Below, piece by piece: positions 6,232 to 13,181 of a stretch of DNA of 15,838 nt. The DNA is taken from the NCBI GenBank assembly GCA_022563135.1, contig JADFNZ010000024.1, positions 1 to 15,838 of the forward strand, in the 5' to 3' direction. A program made the translations under genes and the position numbers. Origin of the DNA: Chloroflexota bacterium. GTDB taxonomy: Bacteria > Chloroflexota > Dehalococcoidia > DSTF01 > RBG-16-68-14. The notes under the pieces were generated by a model. The model had not been told where the DNA came from. It did no database searches and saw only the letters and a program-made list of their open reading frames with translations. Position 1 is the first letter of the stretch, and each line of letters opens with the position of its first letter.

Positions 6232-7335
6232 TCAGCGCGGGGGCCCTTCGCCGAGCGCCCGCTCGATCTCCTCACGGTGCTGCGGGTAGCGCGACCCGAA
6301 CGCGCGCACGAGGCCGAAGCAACCGCTGATCATCATGTCGCCGTGGGGTGTGGCGAAGTAGGGGTCGAGCCTGCTCCCGCGCAGGCGGCCGCGCTGCGGC
6401 CCGGTGACCGCGAGCAGGGGAGCGGCGTCGCCAGAGGCCGTGTCGGCGTAGAAGACGCCGTGGCCCTTGCTGTTGAAGACCTCCTCGTGCGCCAGCGTGC
6501 CGGCGATGAGGCGCTCCGTGAAGTCCTCGATCTGTTCGGTGGTCATCTCGCCGGTGTGGTGCTCGTAGAGGCTGTGGATGTGCGTGTCGCGCAGGTGGAA
6601 GGCGAGCGCGTGCATGTTGCCCAGGTTGAGCACGAGCTGCTCGCCGGCGTCCGCCACCCGCGGGTCCTGCAGGGCGCCGAGCGCCGCCGCCGGGCCGGTG
6701 TCGAGGAAGACGGTCGGCGTGTCGCTGTTGGCGCTGGCGAGCATGGTGCGGGCGCGGGTGAGGTACTGCGGCACTTCGTCCGGCAGGTAGGCGAACGAGC
6801 AGAGGTCGTTCTCACCTTCGACGACGCGCCGCAGGTGGTCGAAGCGGAAGAGGCGGTCCGAGTAGTCCGGCGGCGAATCGCCGTGGTCGAGGCAGCCGAG
6901 CGCCAGGCCGTCGAAGTCGCCCGGCACGTCGAACGCGGCGAGCGCTGTCCGCAGGGCGTCGAGGTCGAGGTCGCGCAGCACGATACGTTCGACGTCTTCG
7001 AGACGTGCCGCCTCGTCCTCGCTGACGACCTGCACACCCATCTCTCGTACGCGATCCAAGTCGTCGTCGAAGGTGCGGGCGGCGTCAGGGGTGGCGTAGG
7101 CGGCGCAGCCCGCCTTCAGGTGATCGTTCAGCGCCCAGTGGCAGGGGCCGCCGCCCTGGATGACGCCGGTGAGCAGGACGCCCCGGCCGGCCCTCGTCGC
7201 GCGCTTGATGCGGCCCGCGGCGATCGTGGTGGCGCTGGGCATCACGAGCTTGACGCTGTTCTCGATCGGCCCGGACGAGTCGAAGACGAGGATGTCCTGC
7301 GTGCCGGTGCCCATATCGATGGCGAGGATGCGCAT
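6232..7335 (-). CDS. DUF1786 family protein (ASKHA-like fold)
   Basis: A 367-residue cytoplasmic protein of the DUF1786 family, sometimes annotated as pyruvate formate-lyase-activating-like without evidence. The N-terminus MRILAIDMGTGTQDILVFD has the phosphate-1 loop of the actin/sugar-kinase/Hsp70 (ASKHA) fold (DMGTGTQD, about 7-14), followed by EN-SVKLVMPSAT (25-36), both diagnostic. A second phosphate-like loop FLDTGPAAALGAL and the segment NLGNMHALAFHLRDTHIHSLYEHHTGEMT follow in the second half. Biochemical function is unknown; ATP binding is plausible from the fold. The ATG at 7335 has GGAG about nine bases upstream. A TGCTACAAT promoter candidate lies at 7379-7387. It appears to be a single-gene unit between a convergent nitroreductase and a small membrane-protein gene. 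Confidence 0.88.
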   Translation of the reverse strand: MRILAIDMGTGTQDILVFDSSGPIENSVKLVMPSATTIAAGRIKRATRAGRGVLLTGVIQGGGPCHWALNDHLKAGCAAYATPDAARTFDDDLDRVREMGVQVVSEDEAARLEDVERIVLRDLDLDALRTALAAFDVPGDFDGLALGCLDHGDSPPDYSDRLFRFDHLRRVVEGENDLCSFAYLPDEVPQYLTRARTMLASANSDTPTVFLDTGPAAALGALQDPRVADAGEQLVLNLGNMHALAFHLRDTHIHSLYEHHTGEMTTEQIEDFTERLIAGTLAHEEVFNSKGHGVFYADTASGDAAPLLAVTGPQRGRLRGSRLDPYFATPHGDMMISGCFGLVRAFGSRYPQHREEIERALGEGPPR

Positions 7336-7378
7336 AGTGAGATACTCCGCTGCTGCGCAGGAGACTGGCTGCTGTTCT

Positions 7379-7387
7379 ATTGTAGCA
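7379..7387 (-). promoter_or_regulatory. Candidate extended -10 promoter for the DUF1786 gene
   Basis: Minus-strand TGC followed by TACAAT, the same core as at 5009-5017. It is about 44 bases upstream of the DUF1786 ATG; the -35 region is not recognisable. Confidence 0.4.
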
Positions 7388-7491
7388 GCGCGCGTGAAGC
7401 GGGGGGCGCAGCGGGAGGCGTCGTGCAGGTTTCGCCGCCCGCCGGGTGGGAGATGGCCCTGGCGGGCGGATTCGGTGTCGGTTCGTTTAAG

Positions 7492-7590
7492 CTACGGGCC
7501 CGGGTCGCGAAGGTCGTTCGAGTACCACTGATGGGTGAGGTACGCGGTTGAGAGCACCAGCACGAGGAGCAGCATCAGAATGAAGAGCAT
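7492..7590 (-). CDS. 32-residue single-pass membrane protein
   Basis: A tiny ORF coding for a hydrophobic N-terminal helix (residues 2-18, almost all Leu/Val/Ile/Phe/Met) followed by a short polar tail HQWYSNDLRDPGP. Three signals support it: ATG at 7590, an AAAGGA SD six bases upstream, and a near-consensus sigma-70 promoter ending about 40 bases before the ATG. The frame stays open further upstream, but the promoter and SD place the start here. Size and layout resemble bacterial small membrane proteins such as SOS-induced TisB and SidA, respiratory CydX, or KdpF; no kdp or cyd genes are nearby. No sequence homology to any of them is claimed. Function unknown. Confidence 0.65.
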   Translation of the reverse strand: MLFILMLLLVLVLSTAYLTHQWYSNDLRDPGP

Positions 7591-7619
7591 GGAACGTCCT
7601 TTCCGAATACATGTGCGGT

Positions 7620-7633
7620 AGAACAGGTGTACT
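7620..7633. promoter_or_regulatory. Imperfect palindrome overlapping the -10 and start site (LexA-box-like)
   Basis: AGAACAGGTGTACT is an imperfect inverted repeat (arms of 6, one mismatch). Its core GAAC-AGGT-GTAC matches 7 of the 8 fixed bases of the GAAC-N4-GTTC SOS box known from Gram-positive LexA. It covers the -10 hexamer and the predicted start, the position of a repressor operator. TAGAACA recurs directly at 7635-7641. Identity of the binding protein is inference. Confidence 0.4.
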
Positions 7634-7659
7634 ATAGAACATGCATGCGGAGTTGTCAA
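7631..7659 (-). promoter_or_regulatory. Near-consensus sigma-70 promoter for the 32-residue membrane protein
   Basis: On the minus strand: TTGACA (7659-7654, perfect -35), a 17-base spacer, and TATAGT (7636-7631, 5 of 6). Predicted start near 7624, giving a leader of about 33 bases that contains the AAAGGA SD. One of the strongest promoter matches in the window. Confidence 0.8.
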
Positions 7660-7850
7660 GTGGCTAGCCGGGGATAGTTCGGCGGAATCGCACTGGCGGG
7701 CGGGACATGGGACGCGAATAGGCGATGGCGCTCTTCTCCGTGACCGAGGAGTTGTCCGCGCATCAAAGCAGCAGTGCTGATGAGAACCTTGCTGCTGTTG
7801 CATTGGGATGGCTCAGCGGACTTAATAGCGGCAAGGTGGGGGAGAAGAGG

Positions 7851-7997
7851 ATGAGCGCGAAGCGGCGGCTGGTAAACGCGAAGAAGGTGGCGCTAGGGTA
7901 CTGGGCGGAGAAAGGTTGGAACGCGGCGTTATTTTTCAGTGCGCAGACTGATCCACTACCAGGCGTCGTTACTGCTTGCCACGCATGCCACTGTTAG
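7851..7997 (+). CDS. Doubtful small ORF, 48 residues
   Basis: ATG at 7851 has GGAG six bases upstream, a good SD, and the frame continues to a stop at 7995-7997. The product starts with a basic helix-like stretch (MSAKRRLVNAKKVALGYW) and ends with CHACHC. It resembles no family I recognise, and the frame also extends upstream to 7725 without an SD. It may be a small gene, a remnant or chance. Confidence 0.22.
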   Translation: MSAKRRLVNAKKVALGYWAEKGWNAALFFSAQTDPLPGVVTACHACHC

Positions 7998-8000
7998 ACC

Positions 8001-9266
8001 TTACTCAATCTTTCTCCTGGCCCGCACATAGAGCCCCACACCACTCAGCATCAACACACCCAGCACAGCTAGTAGACCTGCGACGACGATCGCCATCCAC
8101 CGGCCAGCTAGAGAGCTCGACGCCTCGTCTGTCTTGGCAACGTTCTGATCGAAGTCTGCCAGCTGGGCGATTCCTCCGATTCCTTCAGGCAGTGGCAGTT
8201 CGCCCTGGGTCTGCTCAATCTCGGCATAGATCTGGTCGAATAGTCCGGTCTGCGTCCCGTCACCGGAGTCGAAATTAGAACCATGACCGGCAAGAACTAG
8301 ATGGCCAAATAGGTCGTCGGCCAGCCAGAAGCCGGCGTTTGTAGACCGAAAGAGGATCGGCACCGCTGACGTGTTCCCATGGATGTAGACTACCTGGGGC
8401 GGCAAGCGCTCCACCTTGTTGCTTATGACGAGAAGAGGGCTCGTATTGTAGAGCGTTCCGCCGGGAAAGCCCGCAGCGGCAGGCAGGTCGATCTCAACGA
8501 ACACATTGAAGAAGCTTTCGGACGGAAAGTCGTTTACTGGGTTCCCGGTCGGGTCTAATGACTCTACCTCACCTGGACTAATAGGTTGCGCCGGTGCCGC
8601 GCTACCGGCCCGCACCGCCGCGCCGAAACCTGTCAAGTTTAACGTGACGATCTCTGTGTGAATCTCCCTCGAACCCGCCGGACCCTCGATACCCGGTGGC
8701 ACCAACGAAAACGACCCATCCGAGATGACGGTGCCAGCCGTGCCGACGACTGCTCCACCTGTGTCCGTAGCATCGCCATCGACATGCGGAGCGCTTCGGC
8801 CGATCACCGTGGCTGGGTCAATCAGCGTAGGACTGTCGAGCCTGGAAGTGCCATCCCAACCTGGATAGCCAGTCATCAGGCTACGAAACTCCGGCGCGAC
8901 CAGAATGCGAAACTTCCCCATCGATGGGATCGTATCGTCGCCAACTCCCAGGTACGGACCCAGGCCGTGGATCGGCGTGTCTTGGCAGTTCGTAGGCCCG
9001 AAGCCCTGCTGGAGAAAAACGAGGAAGTCAGGAAACCCGATGACGCCGCTCTGATCAAGGTCCGCCGCTGCCGGAGCAGGCGGTACAAGTAAGTTGAGAT
9101 AGCTCAATAGAATGTCAAAATCGCTCGTTGTCACGTTCTTGTCGCCGTTCAGGTCCGCACATGGCATGTCGTGAATCGCTTCGGCGTTGTCGCTTAGTTG
9201 CACGTATGTTACCGCGATCGCAACCGTGATGATGCACGCCACCAATACGAAGGCCATCCGCCTCAT
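8001..9266 (-). CDS. Surface protein with dockerin-like repeats and C-terminal membrane anchor
   Basis: About 421 residues. An N-terminal hydrophobic segment (about 4-21) acts as signal or anchor. It is followed by two EF-hand-like dockerin type I repeats: DLNGDKNVTTSDF (Asp38, Asn40, Asp42, Asp49) and DLDQSGVIGFPDF (Asp69, Asp71, Asp80), the usual calcium ligands. The middle (about 100-370) is a Gly/Pro/Thr-rich, strand-like extracellular region that I do not recognise. The C-terminus has one transmembrane helix (about 390-411) with RARRKIE behind it and no LPxTG motif. The expected topology is exported and anchored at the C-terminal end. No cohesin or cellulosome genes are nearby, so cellulosome function is not implied. 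Start: ATG at 9266 is preferred because it gives a normal signal-peptide N-region; a GTG at 9305 is in frame but lacks an SD. Lower GC than neighbours by eye. Confidence 0.75.
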   Translation of the reverse strand: MRRMAFVLVACIITVAIAVTYVQLSDNAEAIHDMPCADLNGDKNVTTSDFDILLSYLNLLVPPAPAAADLDQSGVIGFPDFLVFLQQGFGPTNCQDTPIHGLGPYLGVGDDTIPSMGKFRILVAPEFRSLMTGYPGWDGTSRLDSPTLIDPATVIGRSAPHVDGDATDTGGAVVGTAGTVISDGSFSLVPPGIEGPAGSREIHTEIVTLNLTGFGAAVRAGSAAPAQPISPGEVESLDPTGNPVNDFPSESFFNVFVEIDLPAAAGFPGGTLYNTSPLLVISNKVERLPPQVVYIHGNTSAVPILFRSTNAGFWLADDLFGHLVLAGHGSNFDSGDGTQTGLFDQIYAEIEQTQGELPLPEGIGGIAQLADFDQNVAKTDEASSSLAGRWMAIVVAGLLAVLGVLMLSGVGLYVRARRKIE

Positions 9267-9316
9267 TTGCTCCCTCACTCTCTCAGACGCGATGGGCTTG
9301 ACCACGCGGGGAGAAT

Positions 9317-9565
9317 TCAGCCTGACCAGCCGCAGACTGCATCGGCGAGTATACGCCGATCTAAGAAATTGTCAAGGTTAATACGAACTGGAGCCAGGGA
9401 GGAAACCGATCCACATGAGTTTTCCACGCCTATCTCCGAGCGAATCGTCAAGGTGTTGGCTGCAATTTTCCCCTTACACCGGCGGCAGTTGAGCGACCAA
9501 GGTCGGGCGAAATATTCGCCCAGTGTGCGCTTGCATCGCCAGCACTCCGGCTCCCTGTCGATCAT
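9317..9565 (-). CDS. Small two-CxxC zinc-ribbon protein, Com-like (tentative)
   Basis: An 82-residue ORF whose N-terminal third holds two CxxC pairs 17 residues apart (CWRC at about 8-11 and CRRC at about 27-30), flanked by basic residues. This spacing and the ECWRCKRTL...LNCRRCKGKI pattern recall Com, the small zinc-finger translational activator of phage Mu mom, and Com-like proteins in bacterial genomes. The C-terminal 50 residues are unremarkable. ATG at 9565 has an AGG about seven bases upstream, a weak SD. Its last 30 codons overlap the strong promoter of the next gene, and its stop precedes the upstream GTG of that gene by 11 bases. It could be a nucleic-acid-binding regulator or a decayed fragment of one. 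No mom-like or phage gene is present in the window. Confidence 0.45.
   Translation of the reverse strand: MIDREPECWRCKRTLGEYFARPWSLNCRRCKGKIAANTLTIRSEIGVENSCGSVSSLAPVRINLDNFLDRRILADAVCGWSG
9348..9375 (-). promoter_or_regulatory. Sigma-70 promoter for the dockerin-like surface protein
   Basis: Minus strand: TTGACA (9375-9370, perfect), 16-base spacer, TATACT (9353-9348, 5 of 6). Predicted start near 9341, leaving a leader of about 75 bases to the ATG at 9266, or 36 to the GTG at 9305. It lies inside the 3' end of the small zinc-ribbon ORF. Confidence 0.7.
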
Positions 9566-9678
9566 GCGGCAACCTATCTACGCCATCGCTCCTTTCCAGG
9601 GCGCAATCACCTGGACAGCGAACCCAGGCCATCAGTCCTATCCGGCCCGTACGCTGAGAAGTGAGGGTCGACCCCGCC

Positions 9679-10173
9679 CTACGAGTGCGCCAGTTCGCGT
9701 TCGACGCGGATCGCCTCCAGCGCGAGGGCGCGAACGTCGTCCGGCACGGGGATGTCCAAGCCGCAGCTCGCCACGGGCAGCGCCTCGTTTCGCTGGAGCT
9801 GCGCTTCGGAGACCCATGTGAGCGTGGCGTCCTCCACCTGCCCGTGCGCGCCCTTGCTTTCCGACGGCCGGCAGAAGTAGATCAGGTCGATGTGTTGGTG
9901 CTTCTCGCTCTCATCGCCGCTGTTCTCCAGCAGGATCGTGTAGGGGGCGGGGAGCTGGTGCGGGCGGGAGAAGGCGAACGTAGGGGTGAGCGGCAGCAGC
10001 TCCGCAACGATGCCCGTCTCCTCGCGCACCTCGCGCAGGACGGCGGCGACGGGGTCCTCGTCGGGCAGGAGATGGCCGCCCGGAGGCATCCACTGCTGCA
10101 GCTTCTTGTGCCAGTGGAGGAGCGTCATGCCTTCCCGCACGACGAAGGCGGTAGCCGTGAAGTGCCGTTTCAT
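9679..10173 (-). CDS. Nudix hydrolase
   Basis: A 164-residue Nudix-fold protein hydrolysing a nucleoside diphosphate linked to another group. The Nudix box GX5EX7REUXEEXGU is complete: Gly33, Glu39, then REVREETGI at 47-55, with the metal-binding glutamates at 51-52. Upstream is the usual strand ATAFVVREGMTLLHWHKK, with QWMPPGGH leading into the box; this resembles NTP-pyrophosphohydrolase-type members. Substrate not predictable. ATG at 10173 is the only good start and has only a weak purine-rich stretch before it. A TACAAT at 10190-10185 suggests a message with a very short leader. It follows the lipoprotein gene by 44 bp and is the last gene of the long minus-strand run. Confidence 0.92.
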   Translation of the reverse strand: MKRHFTATAFVVREGMTLLHWHKKLQQWMPPGGHLLPDEDPVAAVLREVREETGIVAELLPLTPTFAFSRPHQLPAPYTILLENSGDESEKHQHIDLIYFCRPSESKGAHGQVEDATLTWVSEAQLQRNEALPVASCGLDIPVPDDVRALALEAIRVERELAHS

Positions 10174-10184
10174 GGCTCGCCGGG

Positions 10185-10213
10185 ATTGTACAACGAAGGG
10201 TAGGGGGCGTCGA
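10185..10213 (-). promoter_or_regulatory. Candidate promoter for the Nudix gene (near-leaderless)
   Basis: Minus strand: TCGACG (10213-10208, 4 of 6), 17-base spacer, TACAAT (10190-10185, 5 of 6). The predicted start is about 5 bases before the ATG at 10173. The alternative is that the gene is read through from the lipoprotein gene. Confidence 0.35.
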
Positions 10214-10217
10214 GCTA

Positions 10218-11207
10218 CTAGAACGGTTCGCCGCCGCAGGCCATCGGGTCGCCCTCGAAGAAGAAGGCGATGATCGGCTTGAAGGCCGGCGTGAATTCAC
10301 GCCGCGCGCTGCAATAAACGGTTCCAGAGCGAGCGAACTCCGCCGAAACCGCGCCATCGTCCTCGTCATCCACCGCCTGAGAGATGGCGCGCGACACGTT
10401 CAAAGTCTCCTCGAAGTACTGGATGAGCCGCTGATGGCCGGCGTCGAACTCCTCGGGAGCCCGCAGCGCCCGGAAGGACCCGAGAGCTTCTTCGATCGCG
10501 GCGATGATTTCGGGTTGGAGAGCTGCCAGGGATGCGAATCTCTCTTCAGGCGTGTAGGCAACCGGGAAGACCCCGACGCGAGGACTAAACTCCGCGACAT
10601 AGCCACGGAGGATCGTCTGGAGCTCCGCGCCGTAAGCACCACCCGGCGGCAGTTGGCTGCTCGTACAGAGGCCGCTCTCTGCCTCCCCGGATTCGAGTTG
10701 CTCGCAGAAGTTCGGAGACGCCTGAAGCAACAGCCTCGTTCGACCAAGGAAGAACTCGCTGATGGTGAGGAAGGTAGAGACAAGGTCCTCGTCGCCTATC
10801 GCCTCCTCAAAAGCCTCACTAAGCTGAACCTGCTGGCGCAGATACTGAAGGTAGGCTTCCTGATCTGGCCGGTGGCTTTCAGGCGGAGCGAGCTGCTCCG
10901 CTCGTTGCAGCATCGCCGAAAACGTGGCGTTGATCTCTGCTTCGCCAAGCACGCTGAAGAGCCTTCCTCTTGTCGGCCAGCTGGTCTCCAGCGCCTCGTC
11001 GATGCCGACCACCTTCCCATCGATCTCGTTCGAGATGGCGGCAATTTCGGCCAGGTACGCCCTCTCGGCGGCCGTCGGCGTGGACGCTGCCGCAGGCGGT
11101 AGCTGCGTCGCTGTGGATTCGGGCGTGTCGCCGGAGCCGGAGCTGCCGCACGCTACGAGCGTGATGGCGGCCACGACGAGAACGGCGGCAGCTACGAGCT
11201 TCCGCAC
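10218..11207 (-). CDS. Predicted lipoprotein of unknown function
   Basis: A 329-residue exported protein. The N-terminus has basic residues, a hydrophobic run (VAAAVLVVAAITL) and a lipobox LVAC with Cys20, followed by Gly-Ser-rich and Thr/Pro/Ala-rich linker to about residue 55. The rest is predicted mostly helical, with Glu/Gln/Leu-rich stretches and two cysteine pairs (FCEQLESGEAESGLC in the middle, and YCSARR with MACGG near the end) that may form disulfides. I do not recognise the family. GTG at 11207 is supported by a GGGGGA SD seven bases upstream and by the signal peptide it starts. The protein is expected to be tethered to the outer face of the membrane. It is 103 bp downstream of the methyltransferase, with no clear promoter of its own. 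Confidence 0.75.
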   Translation of the reverse strand: MRKLVAAAVLVVAAITLVACGSSGSGDTPESTATQLPPAAASTPTAAERAYLAEIAAISNEIDGKVVGIDEALETSWPTRGRLFSVLGEAEINATFSAMLQRAEQLAPPESHRPDQEAYLQYLRQQVQLSEAFEEAIGDEDLVSTFLTISEFFLGRTRLLLQASPNFCEQLESGEAESGLCTSSQLPPGGAYGAELQTILRGYVAEFSPRVGVFPVAYTPEERFASLAALQPEIIAAIEEALGSFRALRAPEEFDAGHQRLIQYFEETLNVSRAISQAVDDEDDGAVSAEFARSGTVYCSARREFTPAFKPIIAFFFEGDPMACGGEPF

Positions 11208-11310
11208 GGCTCTTCCCCCTGCTGGTACCGGATCATCGTCTGGAACACCCGCATCATTCTGGGCGCACGCGGCCACGAGCAATGTGATCCATGCTACGCA
11301 ACGCGCCGGA

Positions 11311-12504
11311 TCAGGCGAGCTTGACGAACTTGAGCGCCGTGGAGAACGGCCGGCGGCGCAGGTGGCGGACGTAGGGCTTGGGCAGCTCGCGCTCGCCTTC
11401 CTCCGAGACCTCCGGCTCATCGAAGTCGCGCAGCTCCAGGCCGGATCGCTTGCAGGCGGCGACGTAGTCGCGGAGAGGACGGTGGAAGGAGAGGATAGGC
11501 TTCAGCTTCCCCCATTGCAAGTAGCCGGCGTCTTGGATGAAGTAGTCGTCGTCCAGCCACCCTGCTCGGTCCTCCGCGCGGGGCGAGTCCGGCGCTAGAT
11601 AGTGCCAGCGGCCGTTGAGCGTCCCCGGCGAGATGATGCAGACGAGGCGTCCTCCCGGCTTGAGCACGCGTGCGATCTCCGCGATCGCCGCCTCATAGTC
11701 GCGCACGTCCATGAGCACGTAGTTGGCCACAGCGGCGTCGAAGCTCCCGTCCGCGAGGAACTTCATCTCGGAGATCGACCCGTGGTGGAACTCGATCTCG
11801 AGCGGCTCCTTCTCCTGGTAGGCGAGGGCGATCTCGTGCAGCCCCTGCGCGTTTTCGACGGCGACCATGCGCGCGCCCCGCTTCGCCAGCAGCCGCGAGA
11901 GGTAGCCGGCGCCGCTGCCGGCATCGAGCACGCGCTGGCCGTGCACCTCGCCGAGGAAGCCGAGCAGCACAGGGTCGCTCTGGTACTTGCGGTTGCGGTC
12001 GCCGCGCTCGCCGTAGAGCGACTCCCAGATCTCCGCGTTGGCGCTCCAGTTGGCGTCGGAGTCCGCGTCCGAAAGTGAGTCGAGCTCGACCCTCGGGTTG
12101 CGCGGCGGGGGATAGCGCGTGAGCTGCGCCTCCGCCGAGAGCCAGCGCCGGCTCTGCTCAGCCGCCGGATCGCGCTGCCACGGGTGGCTGTGCTCGGACT
12201 CCGCGTAGTCGAGCGAGGGGTGGCGCTCGTCGCATTGCTGGCACTCCAGTCGCCAGTAGTACTCCCAGGCCCAGAAATCGCCGAGCCAGTCGATCACCTG
12301 CCGTCCGGCCTCCCGGCAGAGCATCCGGCCGGAGGAGGAGCAGTAGAAGCGCGCCATGAAGTGGCCGGGCTCGCCGCAGTGGTCGCAGACGAACCGCCAG
12401 TGCCAGGCGCAACGAGGCGCTTCGGATCCGGTGTCGAACTGCGCCGGACGGCTGCTGTACGTGCCGTCTCTCTCGGCGATCTGGTCGCAGTAGTAGCAGT
12501 TCAC
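11311..12504 (-). CDS. Class I SAM-dependent methyltransferase with Cys-rich N-terminal domain
   Basis: 397 residues. The C-terminal two-thirds is a Rossmann methyltransferase: motif I VLDAGSGAGYLSRLL (192-206), acidic end of strand 2 VAVE (214-217), the D-x-A segment GSFDAAVANYVLMDV (253-267), and the post-motif helix IAEIARVLKPGGRLV (274-288), typical of Methyltransf_11-like enzymes. The N-terminal 100 residues are unusual: Cys3/Cys6, Cys32, Cys40/Cys43, Cys55, Cys63 and Cys88/Cys91, three of them in CxxC pairs, with His and Trp residues between, suggesting one or two zinc-binding ribbons. Substrate unknown; a zinc domain would fit a nucleic-acid or protein target. The GTG at 12504 overlaps the HAD gene stop by four bases (GTGA), with GGAG about 8 bases upstream, so translation is coupled. 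Confidence 0.87.
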   Translation of the reverse strand: MNCYYCDQIAERDGTYSSRPAQFDTGSEAPRCAWHWRFVCDHCGEPGHFMARFYCSSSGRMLCREAGRQVIDWLGDFWAWEYYWRLECQQCDERHPSLDYAESEHSHPWQRDPAAEQSRRWLSAEAQLTRYPPPRNPRVELDSLSDADSDANWSANAEIWESLYGERGDRNRKYQSDPVLLGFLGEVHGQRVLDAGSGAGYLSRLLAKRGARMVAVENAQGLHEIALAYQEKEPLEIEFHHGSISEMKFLADGSFDAAVANYVLMDVRDYEAAIAEIARVLKPGGRLVCIISPGTLNGRWHYLAPDSPRAEDRAGWLDDDYFIQDAGYLQWGKLKPILSFHRPLRDYVAACKRSGLELRDFDEPEVSEEGERELPKPYVRHLRRRPFSTALKFVKLA

Positions 12505-13181
12505 GTGGCGCTCTCCCGGGCGCGTTCCAGCAGCTCGAACGGAAACTCCTCCAGCGAATCGAGCACGAGGTCTGCGTCGTCGATCGGCGGGAAGGCGGTG
12601 CTGGCGGCGCGCACCTGCACGCTGTACATCCCCGCGGCGTTGGCCGATGCGATGCCGGCCGGCGTGTCCTCGACGGCGACGCACCGTTCCGGCGGCACGT
12701 CCAGCAGCAGCGCCGCCTTCAGGTAGAGGTACGGCGCGGGCTTGCTCTTCGCGACCATCTGGCGCCAGGCGATGGCGTCGAACGTGTCCAGCGGAAGGCC
12801 CGCCCCGCCCAGGAGCGCCTGCACCCACTCCTTTCGGGAGGAGGTAGCCAGGCCGATGGGGGTTCCTTGACGTCGCAGGCGCTCAAGGGCCGGGCGCACG
12901 CCGGGGAGTAGCGGCCGGGGTTTGGCGAGGACTTCCAGGAGCGTGGAGTTGTAGCGCGTCACGTACTCCTCGGGGTCGCCTTCGATCTGGAGCATCTCCT
13001 TGATCGACCGCCAGGTGACGGAGATACTGGCGCCGATCAGTGGCTTGTAGCGCTCCCAGTCTATCTGCTTGCCTGTCGGCATCAGCACTTCGTTCGCAGC
13101 TTCGAAGAACGCGGGCTCGCTGTCCACCAGCACGCCGTCCATATCGAAGATCACGGCCTCGTAGCGATCGGCCGCACTCAC
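12501..13181 (-). CDS. HAD-superfamily phosphatase/phosphomutase-like hydrolase
   Basis: 226 residues, subfamily I HAD with a helical cap, like beta-phosphoglucomutase and related sugar-phosphate phosphatases. All four motifs are present: FDMDGVLVDSE (Asp13 nucleophile, Asp15 acid/base), LATSS (Ser114 region), the KSKPAP lysine (Lys147), and VAVEDTPAGIASANAAGM (Glu171-Asp172 metal ligands). The cap covers about residues 22-85. The GTG at 13181 overlaps the stop of the upstream 2H gene by four bases (GTGA). The frame is open to 13247, but that part lies inside the upstream gene. Likely substrate is a small phosphorylated metabolite. Coupling to a 2H phosphoesterase raises the possibility that it removes the phosphate released by that enzyme, which is inference. 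Confidence 0.9.
   Translation of the reverse strand: MSAADRYEAVIFDMDGVLVDSEPAFFEAANEVLMPTGKQIDWERYKPLIGASISVTWRSIKEMLQIEGDPEEYVTRYNSTLLEVLAKPRPLLPGVRPALERLRRQGTPIGLATSSRKEWVQALLGGAGLPLDTFDAIAWRQMVAKSKPAPYLYLKAALLLDVPPERCVAVEDTPAGIASANAAGMYSVQVRAASTAFPPIDDADLVLDSLEEFPFELLERARESAT

Larger units (their letters stand above)
7591..8000. other. 410-bp stretch with little coding signal
   Basis: The left third holds the promoter and operator of the 32-residue gene on the minus strand. The rest (about 7665-8000) has mixed composition. The only candidate gene is a weak plus-strand ORF at 7851-7997 (listed separately). It lies between divergent/convergent units, and no terminator hairpin with a T-tract was found. 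Confidence 0.6.

Noticed and set aside
6277..7551. 424-codon plus-strand ORF opposite the DUF1786 gene
   Set aside because: Low-complexity Glu/Val/Ala/Arg translation and no SD; DUF1786 on the minus strand has diagnostic motifs.
11208..11300. Second lipobox-like stretch (ITLLVAAC) in frame upstream of the lipoprotein start
   Set aside because: No start codon with SD and no basic N-region ahead of it, while the GTG at 11207 has a GGGGGA SD and a complete signal peptide. Probably chance.
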